DNA of 64,000 bases from a bacterium (GCA_030588745.1 JAUUXB010000002.1:22157-86156), one strand, 5' to 3'. Shown: positions 1 to 9,233, numbered from the stretch's first letter. Notes: generated by a model not told the origin, from the letters alone. Made by a program: numbers and translations.

Positions 1-4
1 TGGG

Positions 5-715
5 TTATCTCACCTCACAAACATCAAAAAAAGGAGAAATAGCTTTTTGGATTTCTAAGAGATATTCTCTGGGATAAGGTCTTAAGTTTTCAAATTCTGG
101 ATTTATTGTTTTCTCCCCTTTGAAATTCTGTAAATAGTATCTTTTGGCTGGCTTTATCCAATGAACAATTTTCAAGATGTCTTTTTTTCCATGAAGGCCT
201 GGCACCACAGTTGTTCTGAATTCATAATCAATTCTGGATTTTTTTAAAATATCAATGCTTTTTTCAATCTTTTTTAAAATATTAGTTTTTAAAACTCCGG
301 ATATTCCAATAATCTGAAGGTATTTTTCTTTTGGAGCCTTAACATCCATTGCCACATAATCTATTAATTTTTTATCAATCAAATGTTTTAAGATTTTAGG
401 ATTTGAGCCATTGGTATCAAGTTTTATTAAATAACCTAACTTTTTAATCTTTCTAATAAAGCTAGGCAACCGTGCATTTATAGTCGGTTCGCCCCCGCAG
501 ACCACAACTGCCTCTAATAACTCTTTTCTTTGTTTTAAAAAAGAAAAAAAATCTTTATTTGAAATAATTGGCTGAAGCTTAATTTTTTTAGGCAGAACAA
601 GTTCTGATGAATAACAAAAACCACAGCGAAAATTACAGCCAATTAAAAAAACCGTGGCTGCTAAATGGCCAGGATAATCAATAAGAGTAAGTTTTTGAAG
701 ACCGCCAATCTTCAT
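5..715 (-). CDS. nrdG: Anaerobic ribonucleotide reductase activating protein (radical SAM)
   Basis: Radical-SAM activase that would install the glycyl radical on NrdD, the class III ribonucleotide reductase encoded just upstream (3 nt gap, same strand). The 4Fe-4S/SAM motif is seen near residue 27 as GCNFRCGFC (CX3CX2C), followed by the glycine-rich VVCGGEPT typical of the family. At 236 residues it is in the usual range for the longer activase type often annotated as a pyruvate-formate-lyase-activating-like protein. The pairing with nrdD argues for NrdG. The gene is complete; its stop lies at the window edge. Confidence 0.9.
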   Translation of the reverse strand: MKIGGLQKLTLIDYPGHLAATVFLIGCNFRCGFCYSSELVLPKKIKLQPIISNKDFFSFLKQRKELLEAVVVCGGEPTINARLPSFIRKIKKLGYLIKLDTNGSNPKILKHLIDKKLIDYVAMDVKAPKEKYLQIIGISGVLKTNILKKIEKSIDILKKSRIDYEFRTTVVPGLHGKKDILKIVHWIKPAKRYYLQNFKGEKTINPEFENLRPYPREYLLEIQKAISPFFDVCEVR

Positions 716-718
716 AAA

Positions 719-2857
719 TTAAGCGTCGGTTAATGATTGCTTTTTTAATTTAAATTCTTTTCTCTCTTTCCACTCACGCTTTTTGCCGTCATTCCATTGT
801 GACACGGGGCGAATGTAACCGACTATCCTGGAATAAACCTCGCATGGCTGCTTGATAATGCATTTTGGACACTGAAAATGTTCTCCTGATAAATAACCAT
901 GAGAAGGACAAATTGAAAAAGTAGGAGTTAGGGTGATATATGGCAAGTGAAAGTTCTCAAACACTTTTTTAATCAATGTCTTAACAGTAGAAACATCAGA
1001 GATATTTTCACCCAAAAACAGATGTAAAACAGTGCCGCCAGTATACTTGCACTGAATTTCATCCTGAAGCTTTAAAGCTTCAAAAGCGTCAGTAGTATAA
1101 TTAACCGGCAATTGGCTTGAATTAGTATAGTAAGGCGTTTTTTCTGTTCCAGCAGCAATAATATCAGGATATTGCTCTTTATCTTTTAAAGCCAAGCGAT
1201 AGGCAGTGCTCTCAGCTGGTGTGGCCTCAAGATTATAGATATTATTGGTTTCACTTTGGTATTTAACTAGTTTCTTCCTCATAAAATCCATTGTTTCTAA
1301 GGCAAATTTTCTTCCTTTTCGTGAAGTAATATCCGCACCAATGAAATTAAGCAAGGCCTCGTTCATTCCAACCAGTCCAATAGTTGCAAAATGATTAGCA
1401 TAATAAGCATTTCTCATTTTTTTAATACTTTCCAGATAATATTTTGAATAAGGATAAAGGCCTTTTGTAATATAGTTTTCCAAAACTTTTCTTTTAATTT
1501 CCAAACTTTCTTTTGCCAAATTCATTACTCTTTCTAGCCGCTTGAAAAAATCTTTTTTGGTTTTTGATAAATAGCCAATTCTGGAAAGATTGATGGTCAC
1601 CACCCCTATTGATCCTGTAAGCGCTCCTGCGCCAAATAATCCTCCTCCGCCACGATTATGAAGTTCTTTCAAATCTAACCGAAGCCTACAACACATACTT
1701 CTAACATCCTCTGGCTTCATTTCAGAATTAATATAATTAGCAAAATAATTAGTTCCATATTTTCCTGATGCCTTAAAAGCTAAATCATATGCAGGATCAT
1801 CCCAGGGAAAATCTTTTGTAATATTGATTGTTGGAATGGGAAAATGAAATGGTTTTCCGGTTTTATCTCCCTCAAGTATTATTTCATAAAATGCTTTGTT
1901 AAGGATCTTCATTTCTTCTTCAAATTCAGCATAAGTTTCTTTCTGGGGCTTGCCACCAATAATAACAGGCTGATTAGCAAAAGAAGGTGACGGTTTTAAA
2001 TCAAGAGTAATGTTACTAAAAGGACACTGAAATCCTACTCTTGTAGGAACAGCCATGTTGTAAAGAAATTCCTGAAATGATTGCTTAACCTGCTTGTAAT
2101 TTAAATTATCGTAACGGATAAACGGAGCAAGCAAGGTATCAAAATTAGAAATAGCAACAGCTCCTGCTACTTCACCTTGAACTGTGTATAAAAAGTTTAT
2201 TATCTGGCCCAGGGCAACTCTTAAGTGCTTTGCTGGTTTTGATTCTACTTTGCCTATTACTCCACCAAAACCTCTGATCAAAAGGTCATACAAATCCCAG
2301 CCAGAGCAATAAGTACCTAAAGTATCTAGATTATGAATGTGAAAATCCCCAGACCGATGAGCATCTCTCACTTCTTTGGAATAAACTTTATTGAGCCAAT
2401 ATCTTTTAATGATATATGAAACGCCGTAGCGATTCAGCCCCTGCAGAGAAAAAGCCATGTTAGCATTCTCCTGAACTTCCCAGTCAAGTTTCCCTAAATA
2501 TTTATCAATTCTATCCACTGCTTCTTCGCTAACTTTCACTGCCTCTCTTATTCTTCTGCGCTGTTCTCTGTAAAGAATGTAAGCTTTAGCAGTTTCAACC
2601 AAGCCTTCTAAAATTAAAACTTCTTCAACAATATCCTGAATCTGTTCAACATGAGGAATTTCATCTTTTTTAAAGCGTCTGTCTAATATTTTAATTACCT
2701 CTTGAGTTAATTTCTTTGACTTGACGCCATCACCTTGGCCAGTAGCAGTAATAGCTTTAAAAATTGCATTGGAAATTTTTAAACCATCAAAATCAGTTAT
2801 TGTCCCATCTCTTTTTTGAACCTTAGTAGTTTTACTTTTAACAGCTTGTTTAGTCAT
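719..2857 (-). CDS. nrdD: Anaerobic (class III) ribonucleoside-triphosphate reductase
   Basis: Reduces ribonucleoside triphosphates to dNTPs without oxygen, using a glycyl radical made by the adjacent NrdG. Residues about 10-95 form an ATP-cone (KVQKRDGTITDFD), the allosteric dATP/ATP sensor. The C-terminal zinc region has CPSHG, CPKC and CEVYSR, and the radical glycine is G680 in SRIVGYIRPV. Length (712 aa) is normal. It heads an nrdDG operon behind a well-formed promoter; the predicted mRNA start is only about 3 nt before the ATG and there is no Shine-Dalgarno sequence. Its presence implies anaerobic DNA precursor synthesis. Confidence 0.95.
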   Translation of the reverse strand: MTKQAVKSKTTKVQKRDGTITDFDGLKISNAIFKAITATGQGDGVKSKKLTQEVIKILDRRFKKDEIPHVEQIQDIVEEVLILEGLVETAKAYILYREQRRRIREAVKVSEEAVDRIDKYLGKLDWEVQENANMAFSLQGLNRYGVSYIIKRYWLNKVYSKEVRDAHRSGDFHIHNLDTLGTYCSGWDLYDLLIRGFGGVIGKVESKPAKHLRVALGQIINFLYTVQGEVAGAVAISNFDTLLAPFIRYDNLNYKQVKQSFQEFLYNMAVPTRVGFQCPFSNITLDLKPSPSFANQPVIIGGKPQKETYAEFEEEMKILNKAFYEIILEGDKTGKPFHFPIPTINITKDFPWDDPAYDLAFKASGKYGTNYFANYINSEMKPEDVRSMCCRLRLDLKELHNRGGGGLFGAGALTGSIGVVTINLSRIGYLSKTKKDFFKRLERVMNLAKESLEIKRKVLENYITKGLYPYSKYYLESIKKMRNAYYANHFATIGLVGMNEALLNFIGADITSRKGRKFALETMDFMRKKLVKYQSETNNIYNLEATPAESTAYRLALKDKEQYPDIIAAGTEKTPYYTNSSQLPVNYTTDAFEALKLQDEIQCKYTGGTVLHLFLGENISDVSTVKTLIKKVFENFHLPYITLTPTFSICPSHGYLSGEHFQCPKCIIKQPCEVYSRIVGYIRPVSQWNDGKKREWKERKEFKLKKQSLTDA

Positions 2858-2866
2858 AATAATTAC

Positions 2867-2895
2867 ATTTTACTTCAACAAAAAAAAACGGTCAA
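2867..2895 (-). promoter_or_regulatory. Promoter of nrdDG
   Basis: On the minus strand TTGACC (2890-2895), a 17 bp T-rich spacer, then TAAAAT (2867-2872). The -10 ends 9 nt before the nrdD ATG, predicting a near-leaderless transcript. Upstream, AGTCAA/GTCAA occurs three times in about 25 bp (2891-2916), a possible operator. Confidence 0.65.
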
Positions 2896-2946
2896 ATATC
2901 CAGTCAATTCAGTCAAAATTTTAACTTATCCACAGAGTTTAAAAAA

Positions 2947-3891
2947 CTAAAATCCTGTAACAATAACTGTTACTTTTATTTCTCCATTTCTTAGCTGTTC
3001 ATCCTGAACAGCACCAAAAACAACTTTTGCTTTTGGATTGATTTCTTTTGTAATTAGTTTGCCAATTTCCTCAATTTCAAACAAAGATATATCCTCACCA
3101 CCAGAAACATTAAATAAAACTCCTTTTGCACCTTTTGGCCTGATATCTAAAAGTGGAGAGCTTAAAGCAAGAGCTGTTGCCTCTAATGCTCTTTTTTCAC
3201 CTTTGGCTGTTCCCATGCCAAAGAGAACGCTCCCAGAATTTTTAAGAATTGATTTTACATCAGCAAAATCAATATTCACAATCCCTGGCAGCATAATCAA
3301 ATCAGAAATTCCTTTAACCGCTTCTCTTAAAACATCATCACAAAGCCAGAAAGCATTAAGAAGCGAAGTTGTAGGGTCTAAACAATGAAGTAATTTGTCA
3401 TTTTTAATCACTAAAAGCGCATCAACTTTTTGTTGTAATAGCTTTCTGCTATTTTCCGCAATTTTCCTCCTGTAAACTCCCTCAAAGGAAAAAGGTAAAG
3501 TGGTAATTGCTACTGTTAAAGCACCTGTTTTTTTAGCAATTTGAGCAATGATAGGGCTAGCACCACTACCAGTTCCACCTCCCAGTCCTCCTGTAATAAA
3601 AATCATGTCAGCGCCTTTTAATGACTCATAAATTTTATCTTTACTTTCTTTTGCTGCTAATTCACCAACCTGAGGTTTCATGCCTGTTCCTAAGCCCTTG
3701 GTTATTTTTTCTCCTATTCTTAATTTCACATCAGCCTGAATCTTTTTTAAGTCCTGATAATCAGTATTCATTGCAATTAATTCAATTCCTTTAATTCTTG
3801 ATTTTTTCATTCTTGATATGGCATTGCCACCTGAACCGCCAACTCCTACTACTTTAATATTTGTTGTTAATTTTTTAATCCTCTTTTTCAT
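2947..3891 (-). CDS. ftsZ: Cell division GTPase FtsZ, tailless
   Basis: Tubulin-like GTPase forming the division ring. The nucleotide-binding N-terminus (VVGVGGSGGNAISRM), the signature loop GGLGGGTGSGASP and the synergy-loop NIDFAD are all present. At 314 aa it is shorter than usual: the protein stops at VTVIVTGF, the last strand of the globular domain, with no disordered linker and no C-terminal peptide that normally binds FtsA or other anchors. It overlaps ftsA by 4 nt (ATGA), so the two are translationally coupled. The stop is followed directly by the nrdD promoter, so this is the end of the lepB-to-ftsZ operon. Confidence 0.95.
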   Translation of the reverse strand: MKKRIKKLTTNIKVVGVGGSGGNAISRMKKSRIKGIELIAMNTDYQDLKKIQADVKLRIGEKITKGLGTGMKPQVGELAAKESKDKIYESLKGADMIFITGGLGGGTGSGASPIIAQIAKKTGALTVAITTLPFSFEGVYRRKIAENSRKLLQQKVDALLVIKNDKLLHCLDPTTSLLNAFWLCDDVLREAVKGISDLIMLPGIVNIDFADVKSILKNSGSVLFGMGTAKGEKRALEATALALSSPLLDIRPKGAKGVLFNVSGGEDISLFEIEEIGKLITKEINPKAKVVFGAVQDEQLRNGEIKVTVIVTGF

Positions 3892-5096
3892 GGAATAAAA
3901 ATTCTAAATATTTTTTTAATTTTAGAACCAAGCTTTTTCCCAAATCCAAAACCCTGTTCTTTTTCTTCCAAATCAGCACCTAAAAGAACCAAACCACAAG
4001 CAGTTGCCCAGCTTAAATCTCTTTCAATGCCTGTTATTCCTTGTGGTTTGCCTAAAAAACATGGGAGACAGAATTTCTTTTTTGCCAACTTAACAATTTT
4101 TGGCAATTTTGCTCCGCCTCCAATTAAAATCACTCCAGCTGGAAGCCGTTTTTCTTTTGATATTTTCTTAAGTTCCTCATTAATTTGTTCAAAAATTTCT
4201 GAAACCCTGATTGCAATAATTTTTGTTAAGAATTTTTGTGAAAAAATTAAAGGTTCTTCTTCCTCTATTACAACTTTCTTTTTAATATCTCTTCCGCTGA
4301 AAACACAGGAGCCGTACTTAATTTTAATTCTTTCTGCGCTGTCAATGTCAGTATATAATCCAACAGCAATATCTGAAGTAATATTGTCTGAACCTATGGG
4401 TATCACTGCCAGATGAATCAAACTCCCTTCTTCAAAAACAGCTAGATTGGTAACACCAGCTCCAATATCAACCAAAGCAACACCAAGCTCTTTCTGTTTT
4501 TCAGTTAATGATGACCGGGCTGCTGCCAGAGCAGAAGGCACTAAATCAAGTATTTCCAAATCAGAGTTTAAAATTGCCTGTCTTGTATTTTTAAGATATG
4601 GAGAAAATCCTCCTAAAGCCAAAACTTCTGTCTCTAATCTTACTCCTTCAAGACCAATGGGTTCTCTTATTCCTCTTTCTCCATCAATAATAAATTCTTT
4701 TGGTAAAATATCAAAAATTTCCTTGTTTGAAGGAAGGTTAATTGCCCGAGCTGCCTGCAATACTCTTTGGATGTCTTCTTCAGAAATTTTTCTATCAGCC
4801 CTGGAAACAGAAACTAATCCGTGGGAACAGGAAGAAAAAATATGACTTCCACTTAAGTTGACATAAACCGAATTAATTGGCCTGCCTAAGTCTTGAGAAA
4901 CTTTTGAAAAAACATTTTTTAATACATCTGATATTTTTTCTACGCTGACTACTGTTCCTTTTCTAATACCATCTGACTCTTCTTTAGTTGTTAAAACTGC
5001 CTCTATTACATTTTTCTTTGCGTCCTTTTTAGTAATTAAAACCTTTACGCTTGAAGACCCTATATCCAAACCGGTTATTATTTTTTTTCTTGCCAT
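3888..5096 (-). CDS. ftsA: Cell division protein FtsA
   Basis: Actin-family ATPase that tethers FtsZ to the membrane. Phosphate-1 motif is LDIGSSSVKV at the N-terminus, phosphate-2 is VDIGAGVTNLAVF, and the adenosine motif is VILIGGGAKLP. The C-terminus ends in a basic amphipathic helix (KLGSKIKKIFRIFIP), the expected membrane-targeting sequence. Length 402 aa is typical. It sits directly upstream of ftsZ with overlapping start and stop, as in many bacteria. Because the neighbouring FtsZ lacks its C-terminal peptide, how the two proteins bind each other is unclear. Confidence 0.95.
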   Translation of the reverse strand: MARKKIITGLDIGSSSVKVLITKKDAKKNVIEAVLTTKEESDGIRKGTVVSVEKISDVLKNVFSKVSQDLGRPINSVYVNLSGSHIFSSCSHGLVSVSRADRKISEEDIQRVLQAARAINLPSNKEIFDILPKEFIIDGERGIREPIGLEGVRLETEVLALGGFSPYLKNTRQAILNSDLEILDLVPSALAAARSSLTEKQKELGVALVDIGAGVTNLAVFEEGSLIHLAVIPIGSDNITSDIAVGLYTDIDSAERIKIKYGSCVFSGRDIKKKVVIEEEEPLIFSQKFLTKIIAIRVSEIFEQINEELKKISKEKRLPAGVILIGGGAKLPKIVKLAKKKFCLPCFLGKPQGITGIERDLSWATACGLVLLGADLEEKEQGFGFGKKLGSKIKKIFRIFIP

Positions 5097-5103
5097 TTGA
5101 TTA

Positions 5104-5538
5104 TTAAAAGTATGGGAATAAATAATAATTTTCTTTGCCTTTCATTTCTTTTGCTTTTTGCTCTGACTTCTCGTGGCTATAACCTAAAAGGTGTAAAATC
5201 CCGTGAATAAGTGCTCTGGATAATTCTTTTTTAAATAAAAGGCCTAATTTTTTAGCATTTTTTTTGATAAATTGGGGGCAGATAACCACTTCACCTAAGA
5301 TATTTTCAAATTCTTTTATTTTCCCCATAAAATCTTTGGTTTCAGAAAAAGATAAAACATCAGTTGGTTTGTTTTTGTTTAAATACTTTTTGTTTAAACC
5401 CCTCATTTCTTTTTCTTTTATAAAAGCTACTGAAACAATATGTCTTCCTTTATTTTCACCTCTTAAAACAGCTTGGCTAACTTTTTTTAAAAATTTTTTA
5501 TCAAGAACAAAATCTGTTAGATTGTTAATCTCAATCAT
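5104..5538 (-). CDS. ybeY: Endoribonuclease YbeY
   Basis: Zinc-dependent single-strand RNase involved in 16S rRNA 3' maturation and ribosome quality control. The metal motif HGILHLLGYSHE (H-x3-H-x5-H) lies near the C-terminus, and the family's usual H-G-x-L-H-L-x-G-Y core is intact. It is 144 aa, normal for the family. It lies between yqeY and ftsA in the operon with gaps of only a few bases. Confidence 0.92.
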   Translation of the reverse strand: MIEINNLTDFVLDKKFLKKVSQAVLRGENKGRHIVSVAFIKEKEMRGLNKKYLNKNKPTDVLSFSETKDFMGKIKEFENILGEVVICPQFIKKNAKKLGLLFKKELSRALIHGILHLLGYSHEKSEQKAKEMKGKENYYLFPYF

Positions 5539-5540
5539 AA

Positions 5541-6035
5541 TCAGGAAAGCAAATCCTTAACAATTTTTGAAATTAAAGCTCCGCTTGCTTTACCTTTAAC
5601 TTTTGGCATGAGTCCTGACATCACTTTTCCCATATCCTTAATGCTTTCTGCTTTTGTTTCTTTGATAACCTCTTTTGCTAATTCTTTAATTTCTTTTTCT
5701 TCGAGTTGTTGAGGCATATATGTTTTTAAAACTTCAAGTTCTTGTTCTTCTTTTTTTACCAAGTCATCTCTTTTACCTTTTCTAAATTCAGCAATCGCTT
5801 CTTCTGATTTTTTTGTTTTTAATATAATAACATCCAAAATTTCCTCGTCAGTTAAAATACTTTTTTCTTCTAGTTCCTTATCGGTGAAATCTGGATTTTC
5901 TTTGCTCAGTTGATATCTTTTTTCCTTTTCTTTATTAAAAATATCAGTTTTCAATAGTCTTAAAACTGAAACTTCAATTTCTTTTTTTTGTTTTAAAGCA
6001 TTTTTGAAATCTGTTTCAAGTTTATCCTTAAGCAT
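5541..6035 (-). CDS. GatB/YqeY domain protein
   Basis: Standalone YqeY protein, homologous to the tRNA-binding tail of the GatB subunit of the tRNA amidotransferase. The visible hallmarks are an acidic, lysine-rich helical N-half and the C-terminal stretch KDMGKVMSGLMPKVKGKASG that defines the family. Length 164 aa is slightly above the usual 150. In other bacteria it commonly sits next to rpsU, as here. The molecular role is not established; binding of tRNA or a partner amidotransferase is only inferred from homology. Confidence 0.88.
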   Translation of the reverse strand: MLKDKLETDFKNALKQKKEIEVSVLRLLKTDIFNKEKEKRYQLSKENPDFTDKELEEKSILTDEEILDVIILKTKKSEEAIAEFRKGKRDDLVKKEEQELEVLKTYMPQQLEEKEIKELAKEVIKETKAESIKDMGKVMSGLMPKVKGKASGALISKIVKDLLS

Positions 6036-6068
6036 ACTGATTAAAAAATAAATAATAATTTTTACTAA

Positions 6069-6287
6069 TTATCTTTTTAAACCCAGCTTTTTCATTCTTT
6101 GATACTCCTTCCTCTTTTCTTCTCTCCTTAAAGCTGCTCTATTTTTGAGCTGGCGGGATTTTTTCCTTTGCTTATACTTTTTCTTTCTTGCTCTAATCAA
6201 AAGACCGCTTTGTTTAACTCTTTTGCTAAAGCGTCTTACCAAGCTTTGTGACGTTTCTCTTTCTCTTTTTGTTACTTCTAAAGCCAT
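6069..6287 (-). CDS. rpsU: Ribosomal protein bS21
   Basis: Small basic protein of the 30S subunit that sits near the anti-Shine-Dalgarno region. Recognised by the N-terminal pattern VTKRERETSQSLVRRFSK and the long Arg/Lys-rich helix that follows. It is 72 aa, in the family range. It is located between the HIT and yqeY genes in the operon. In this window many genes lack Shine-Dalgarno sequences, so a protein acting at that site is of interest. Confidence 0.9.
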   Translation of the reverse strand: MALEVTKRERETSQSLVRRFSKRVKQSGLLIRARKKKYKQRKKSRQLKNRAALRREEKRKEYQRMKKLGLKR

Positions 6288-6311
6288 AATTTTGATTTAA
6301 TTGTTCAGTAT

Positions 6312-6668
6312 TTATGGTGTTTTTTGTTCATGCATTTTTTCTTCAGTTTGCCATCCACCCAAAACATGAAGGTGAATATGGTCTATCATTTGTCCTGCGC
6401 TTCTTCCAACATTAAATGCTAATTTATATCCTTGATCTTTAATTTTAAGTTTTTCTGCAACCTTTTTGGCAGTTAAAATCAAACCTCCAATTAATTCTTT
6501 GTCAGTTTCTTTTAAATCGTTTACTGAATTAATGTGTTTTTTGGGAATAATTAAAACATGGATTGGAGCTCTAGGATTTATATCCTTAAAAGCAATAAAT
6601 GTTTCATCTTTGTAAATCACTTCTGAATTCATTTCTTTATTTATAATTTTGCAAAATATACAATCCAT
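6312..6668 (-). CDS. HIT-family nucleotide hydrolase (HinT-like)
   Basis: Histidine-triad protein that would hydrolyse adenosine phosphoramidates or related nucleotide conjugates. The N-terminal CIFCKIINKE zinc-type motif and the catalytic HIHLHVLGGW (H-x-H-x-H) near the C-terminus are both present. It is 118 aa, the usual size. It follows hisS in the operon, a common bacterial neighbourhood with no known functional link. Confidence 0.92.
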   Translation of the reverse strand: MDCIFCKIINKEMNSEVIYKDETFIAFKDINPRAPIHVLIIPKKHINSVNDLKETDKELIGGLILTAKKVAEKLKIKDQGYKLAFNVGRSAGQMIDHIHLHVLGGWQTEEKMHEQKTP

Positions 6669-6681
6669 AAAAAGTAATAAA

Positions 6682-7971
6682 TTATTTTTTAATCTTTTTC
6701 TTAATCTCGTTCACCACTTTAACTAAATCTACTTCCTGTTGTTTTCCTGTTTTCATTTCTCTTATAATAATTGAATTGGCTAAAGCTTCTTTTTGGCCAA
6801 ATATTAAACTGTATTGAACACCAATCTTATTTGCAATATTAAGTTGAACGCTTAAAGAATCACGCCCCAAAGAAGAGTAAAACGGTATCTTTGCTTTCCT
6901 GAACTCTTCTGCTAATTTTAAGGTCTTCCTTTTTGCTAAATTGCCAAGCTGAGCTAAGAATACTTTTGGCTTTGGTTTTTGAGCAGGTTTTAAGGCTCGC
7001 TCTTTCATTAAAAGTATTATTCTATCAATGCCTCCTGCTATTCCTACAGCTGGCGTTGGTTTACCACCTAAAAGTTTTACTAAATCATCATACCTGCCTC
7101 CGCCAGCCAAGGCAATAGTGGTTAATTCTGAAGAATCTTTCTTTTTTTCTTGAACGAAAAATTCAAAAACTGTGCGAGTATAATAATCTAAACCTCTAAC
7201 CAAATGAGGGTTTAAATTATAGGGCAGTTCAAGCTCGTCTAAAAACTCAAGAAATTCTTTAAAATGTTTTCGGCAATCAGAACAAAGATGATCAATTGTC
7301 TGAGGCGCTTCTGAAGATATTTTCTGACATTTTTCCTGTTTACAATCCAATATTCTTAAAGGGTTTTCTTTAACCTTTCTTTTACAATTAACACACAAAT
7401 TGCCAGCTCTTGACCTAAGATAGCTTACCAAAAGCTTTTTATAATAAGGCCTGCAACAGCTGGCACCAATACTATTTACCTCAATACCTATATTTTTGAT
7501 TTTAAGGTCTTTAAAAATACTATATGCAATCTGTACAATTTCAGCATCAATAGCTGAACTTTCTTCGCCTAAAATCTCCAAACCAAACTGCCAGAACTGA
7601 CGAAATCTTCCAGACTGGGGTTTTTCATGGCGAAAATAAGGTCCAGAATGCCAAAGCTTAACAGGTTTAGGTAGATTTTTCATGCCATGTTCTATATAGG
7701 CCCTAACAATCGGAGCAGTTCCTTCTGGTCTTAAAGCCAGGTAATTCCCGCCTTTTGTTCTTAAAGTGAATATTTCTTTTTTAACTATGTCTGTAGAAAG
7801 ACCTATCCCTTTAGAAAAAAGCTCCCGCTGTTCCAATATAGGAGTTTCTATTCTTTTGAAACTGTAAGAACCTGCAATATTTTCAACAACAGTATTAATT
7901 TTTTCATAATATCCATAATCATCTTCTAGGATATCATGCATTCCTGTTGGTGATTGAAATTTTAATCTCAT
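6682..7971 (-). CDS. hisS: Histidine--tRNA ligase
   Basis: Class II aminoacyl-tRNA synthetase charging tRNA-His. Motif 2 appears as WHSGPYFRHEKPQSGR, the histidine-specific loop as VRGLDYYTRTVFEF, and motif 3 as GIAGGIDRIILL; a C-terminal anticodon-binding domain follows. Between motifs 2 and 3 there is a cysteine pair region (CVNCKRKVKENP then C..C..CSDC) as seen in many bacterial HisRS. Length 429 aa is typical. It lies 14 nt downstream of lepB. Confidence 0.96.
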   Translation of the reverse strand: MRLKFQSPTGMHDILEDDYGYYEKINTVVENIAGSYSFKRIETPILEQRELFSKGIGLSTDIVKKEIFTLRTKGGNYLALRPEGTAPIVRAYIEHGMKNLPKPVKLWHSGPYFRHEKPQSGRFRQFWQFGLEILGEESSAIDAEIVQIAYSIFKDLKIKNIGIEVNSIGASCCRPYYKKLLVSYLRSRAGNLCVNCKRKVKENPLRILDCKQEKCQKISSEAPQTIDHLCSDCRKHFKEFLEFLDELELPYNLNPHLVRGLDYYTRTVFEFFVQEKKKDSSELTTIALAGGGRYDDLVKLLGGKPTPAVGIAGGIDRIILLMKERALKPAQKPKPKVFLAQLGNLAKRKTLKLAEEFRKAKIPFYSSLGRDSLSVQLNIANKIGVQYSLIFGQKEALANSIIIREMKTGKQQEVDLVKVVNEIKKKIKK

Positions 7972-7985
7972 AAATTAGTTAAATT

Positions 7986-8528
7986 TTAGTAAGCTGGAGC
8001 TTCTATTTTAGCTAAGGCTGTAAATGGCCAGGCTCTTAAATAGACTTTGCCAACAATAAATTCTTTCAAAAGAGATCCCCAGCGTCTTGAATCAGAAGAA
8101 AAAGCCCTATTATCTCCTAATACAAAATATTCATTCTCTGACAATGAAGTTTTTATTTCCCCAGTTGTATAACTATCAGACAAATATTCTGATTCATCTA
8201 AAACAAACTTTTCACTTCCATTAACAATAATTATCTGGCCATTCTCAATAATTACTGTTTCACCTGGAAGTCCGATTATTCTTTTAATATAGCGTTGAGT
8301 AGGACTCTGAGGATATTTAAAAACAACCACCTCTCCTCTTTGAGGATCTCTGAACCTATAAGTAATCTCATCAACAATTAAATAATCACTATTAAAAAAA
8401 TTAGGCTCCATTGATATGCCTTGAACAAAAAAAGGTTGAAAAATAAAATAACGAACAGGAAACACTATAATAATCGCTAAAATCACTATTTTGATGGTTT
8501 CCAATAAAAAAGAGAGAAAGTCTTTCAT
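7986..8528 (-). CDS. lepB: Signal peptidase I
   Basis: Membrane serine protease removing signal peptides from exported proteins. One N-terminal transmembrane helix (residues about 12-32) is followed by the catalytic serine in GISMEPNF and the general-base lysine in RYIKRIIGLPGE; the conserved GDNRAFSSDSRRWG box is near the C-terminus. It is 180 aa, a compact single-helix type. It is the first gene of the operon that runs to ftsZ and has its own promoter, with the start point a few nt before the ATG. Confidence 0.94.
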   Translation of the reverse strand: MKDFLSFLLETIKIVILAIIIVFPVRYFIFQPFFVQGISMEPNFFNSDYLIVDEITYRFRDPQRGEVVVFKYPQSPTQRYIKRIIGLPGETVIIENGQIIIVNGSEKFVLDESEYLSDSYTTGEIKTSLSENEYFVLGDNRAFSSDSRRWGSLLKEFIVGKVYLRAWPFTALAKIEAPAY

Positions 8529-8537
8529 AATATGCTT

Positions 8538-8565
8538 ATTTTACCAGTTTTTTCGTGTTTGGCAA
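8538..8565 (-). promoter_or_regulatory. Promoter of the lepB-ftsZ operon
   Basis: Minus strand TTGCCA (8560-8565), 16 bp spacer, TAAAAT (8538-8543). The -10 ends 9 nt before the lepB ATG, so the mRNA is predicted to be near leaderless. Confidence 0.6.
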
Positions 8566-8612
8566 GCTTAAACTCTTGAGTATATTTTAAATTTAAGAAA
8601 TAATGGATAAAT

Positions 8613-9167
8613 ATGAAAATTATTATTGGCTTAGGAAATCCAGAAAAAAAACATGAATCAACCAGACACAATCTTGGCAGATTAATAATTAAAAGCTTTC
8701 AAAAAAAAGTTGGTTTTCCTGATTTTGAATTAAAGAAAAAAATGAAAGCTTTAATTTCTAAAAAAGGAAAAACAATTCTAGCTTTACCTGAAACTTTTAT
8801 GAATGCTTCTGGTAAATCTGTAAAGCTGTTAGTTAAAAACTACAAACTAAAAACAAATAATATTGTTGTAGTTCATGATGATTTTGCTCTTGAATTGGGA
8901 AAATTAAGAATTTCTAAAAACAGAAGTTCTGGAGGGCACAAGGGAATTCAATCAATAATCAACGAACTAAAAACAAAAGATTTTATCCGTTTTCGCATCG
9001 GAATAAAACCAAAGCGTCAACCTAAAAACTTAGATAAATTTGTTCTTAAAAAATTTACAAAACAAGAAAAAGAGGTTATAAAAAAAGCTATCAAAGAGTG
9101 TGTTAAAGCGCTTGAACTTGAATTAAAACAAGGATTAGAAAAAGCAATGAACGAATATAATAAATAA
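8613..9167 (+). CDS. pth: Peptidyl-tRNA hydrolase
   Basis: Releases peptide from prematurely dropped peptidyl-tRNA. The N-terminal IIIGLGNPEKKHESTRHNLG carries the family's Asn and catalytic His, followed by ETFMNASGKSV and VVVHDDFALELGKLR with the catalytic Asp, and SSGGHKGIQSI. It is 184 aa, normal. It is divergent from lepB across 84 bp; a weak TTGAGT element at 8576 could give a leaderless mRNA, but the -10 is poor. Confidence 0.95.
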   Translation: MKIIIGLGNPEKKHESTRHNLGRLIIKSFQKKVGFPDFELKKKMKALISKKGKTILALPETFMNASGKSVKLLVKNYKLKTNNIVVVHDDFALELGKLRISKNRSSGGHKGIQSIINELKTKDFIRFRIGIKPKRQPKNLDKFVLKKFTKQEKEVIKKAIKECVKALELELKQGLEKAMNEYNK

Positions 9168-9233
9168 AAGCGAGATAAATAGAACGGGATTAGACCTATA
9201 CTAATAAATGTTTTCAGAAAATATAGATAGAAT

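Noticed and set aside
2926-2934. Perfect DnaA-box-like TTATCCACA upstream of nrdD
   Set aside because: Only one copy, no cluster or AT-rich unwinding region, no dnaA/dnaN nearby; likely chance or a DnaA-controlled nrd promoter at most.
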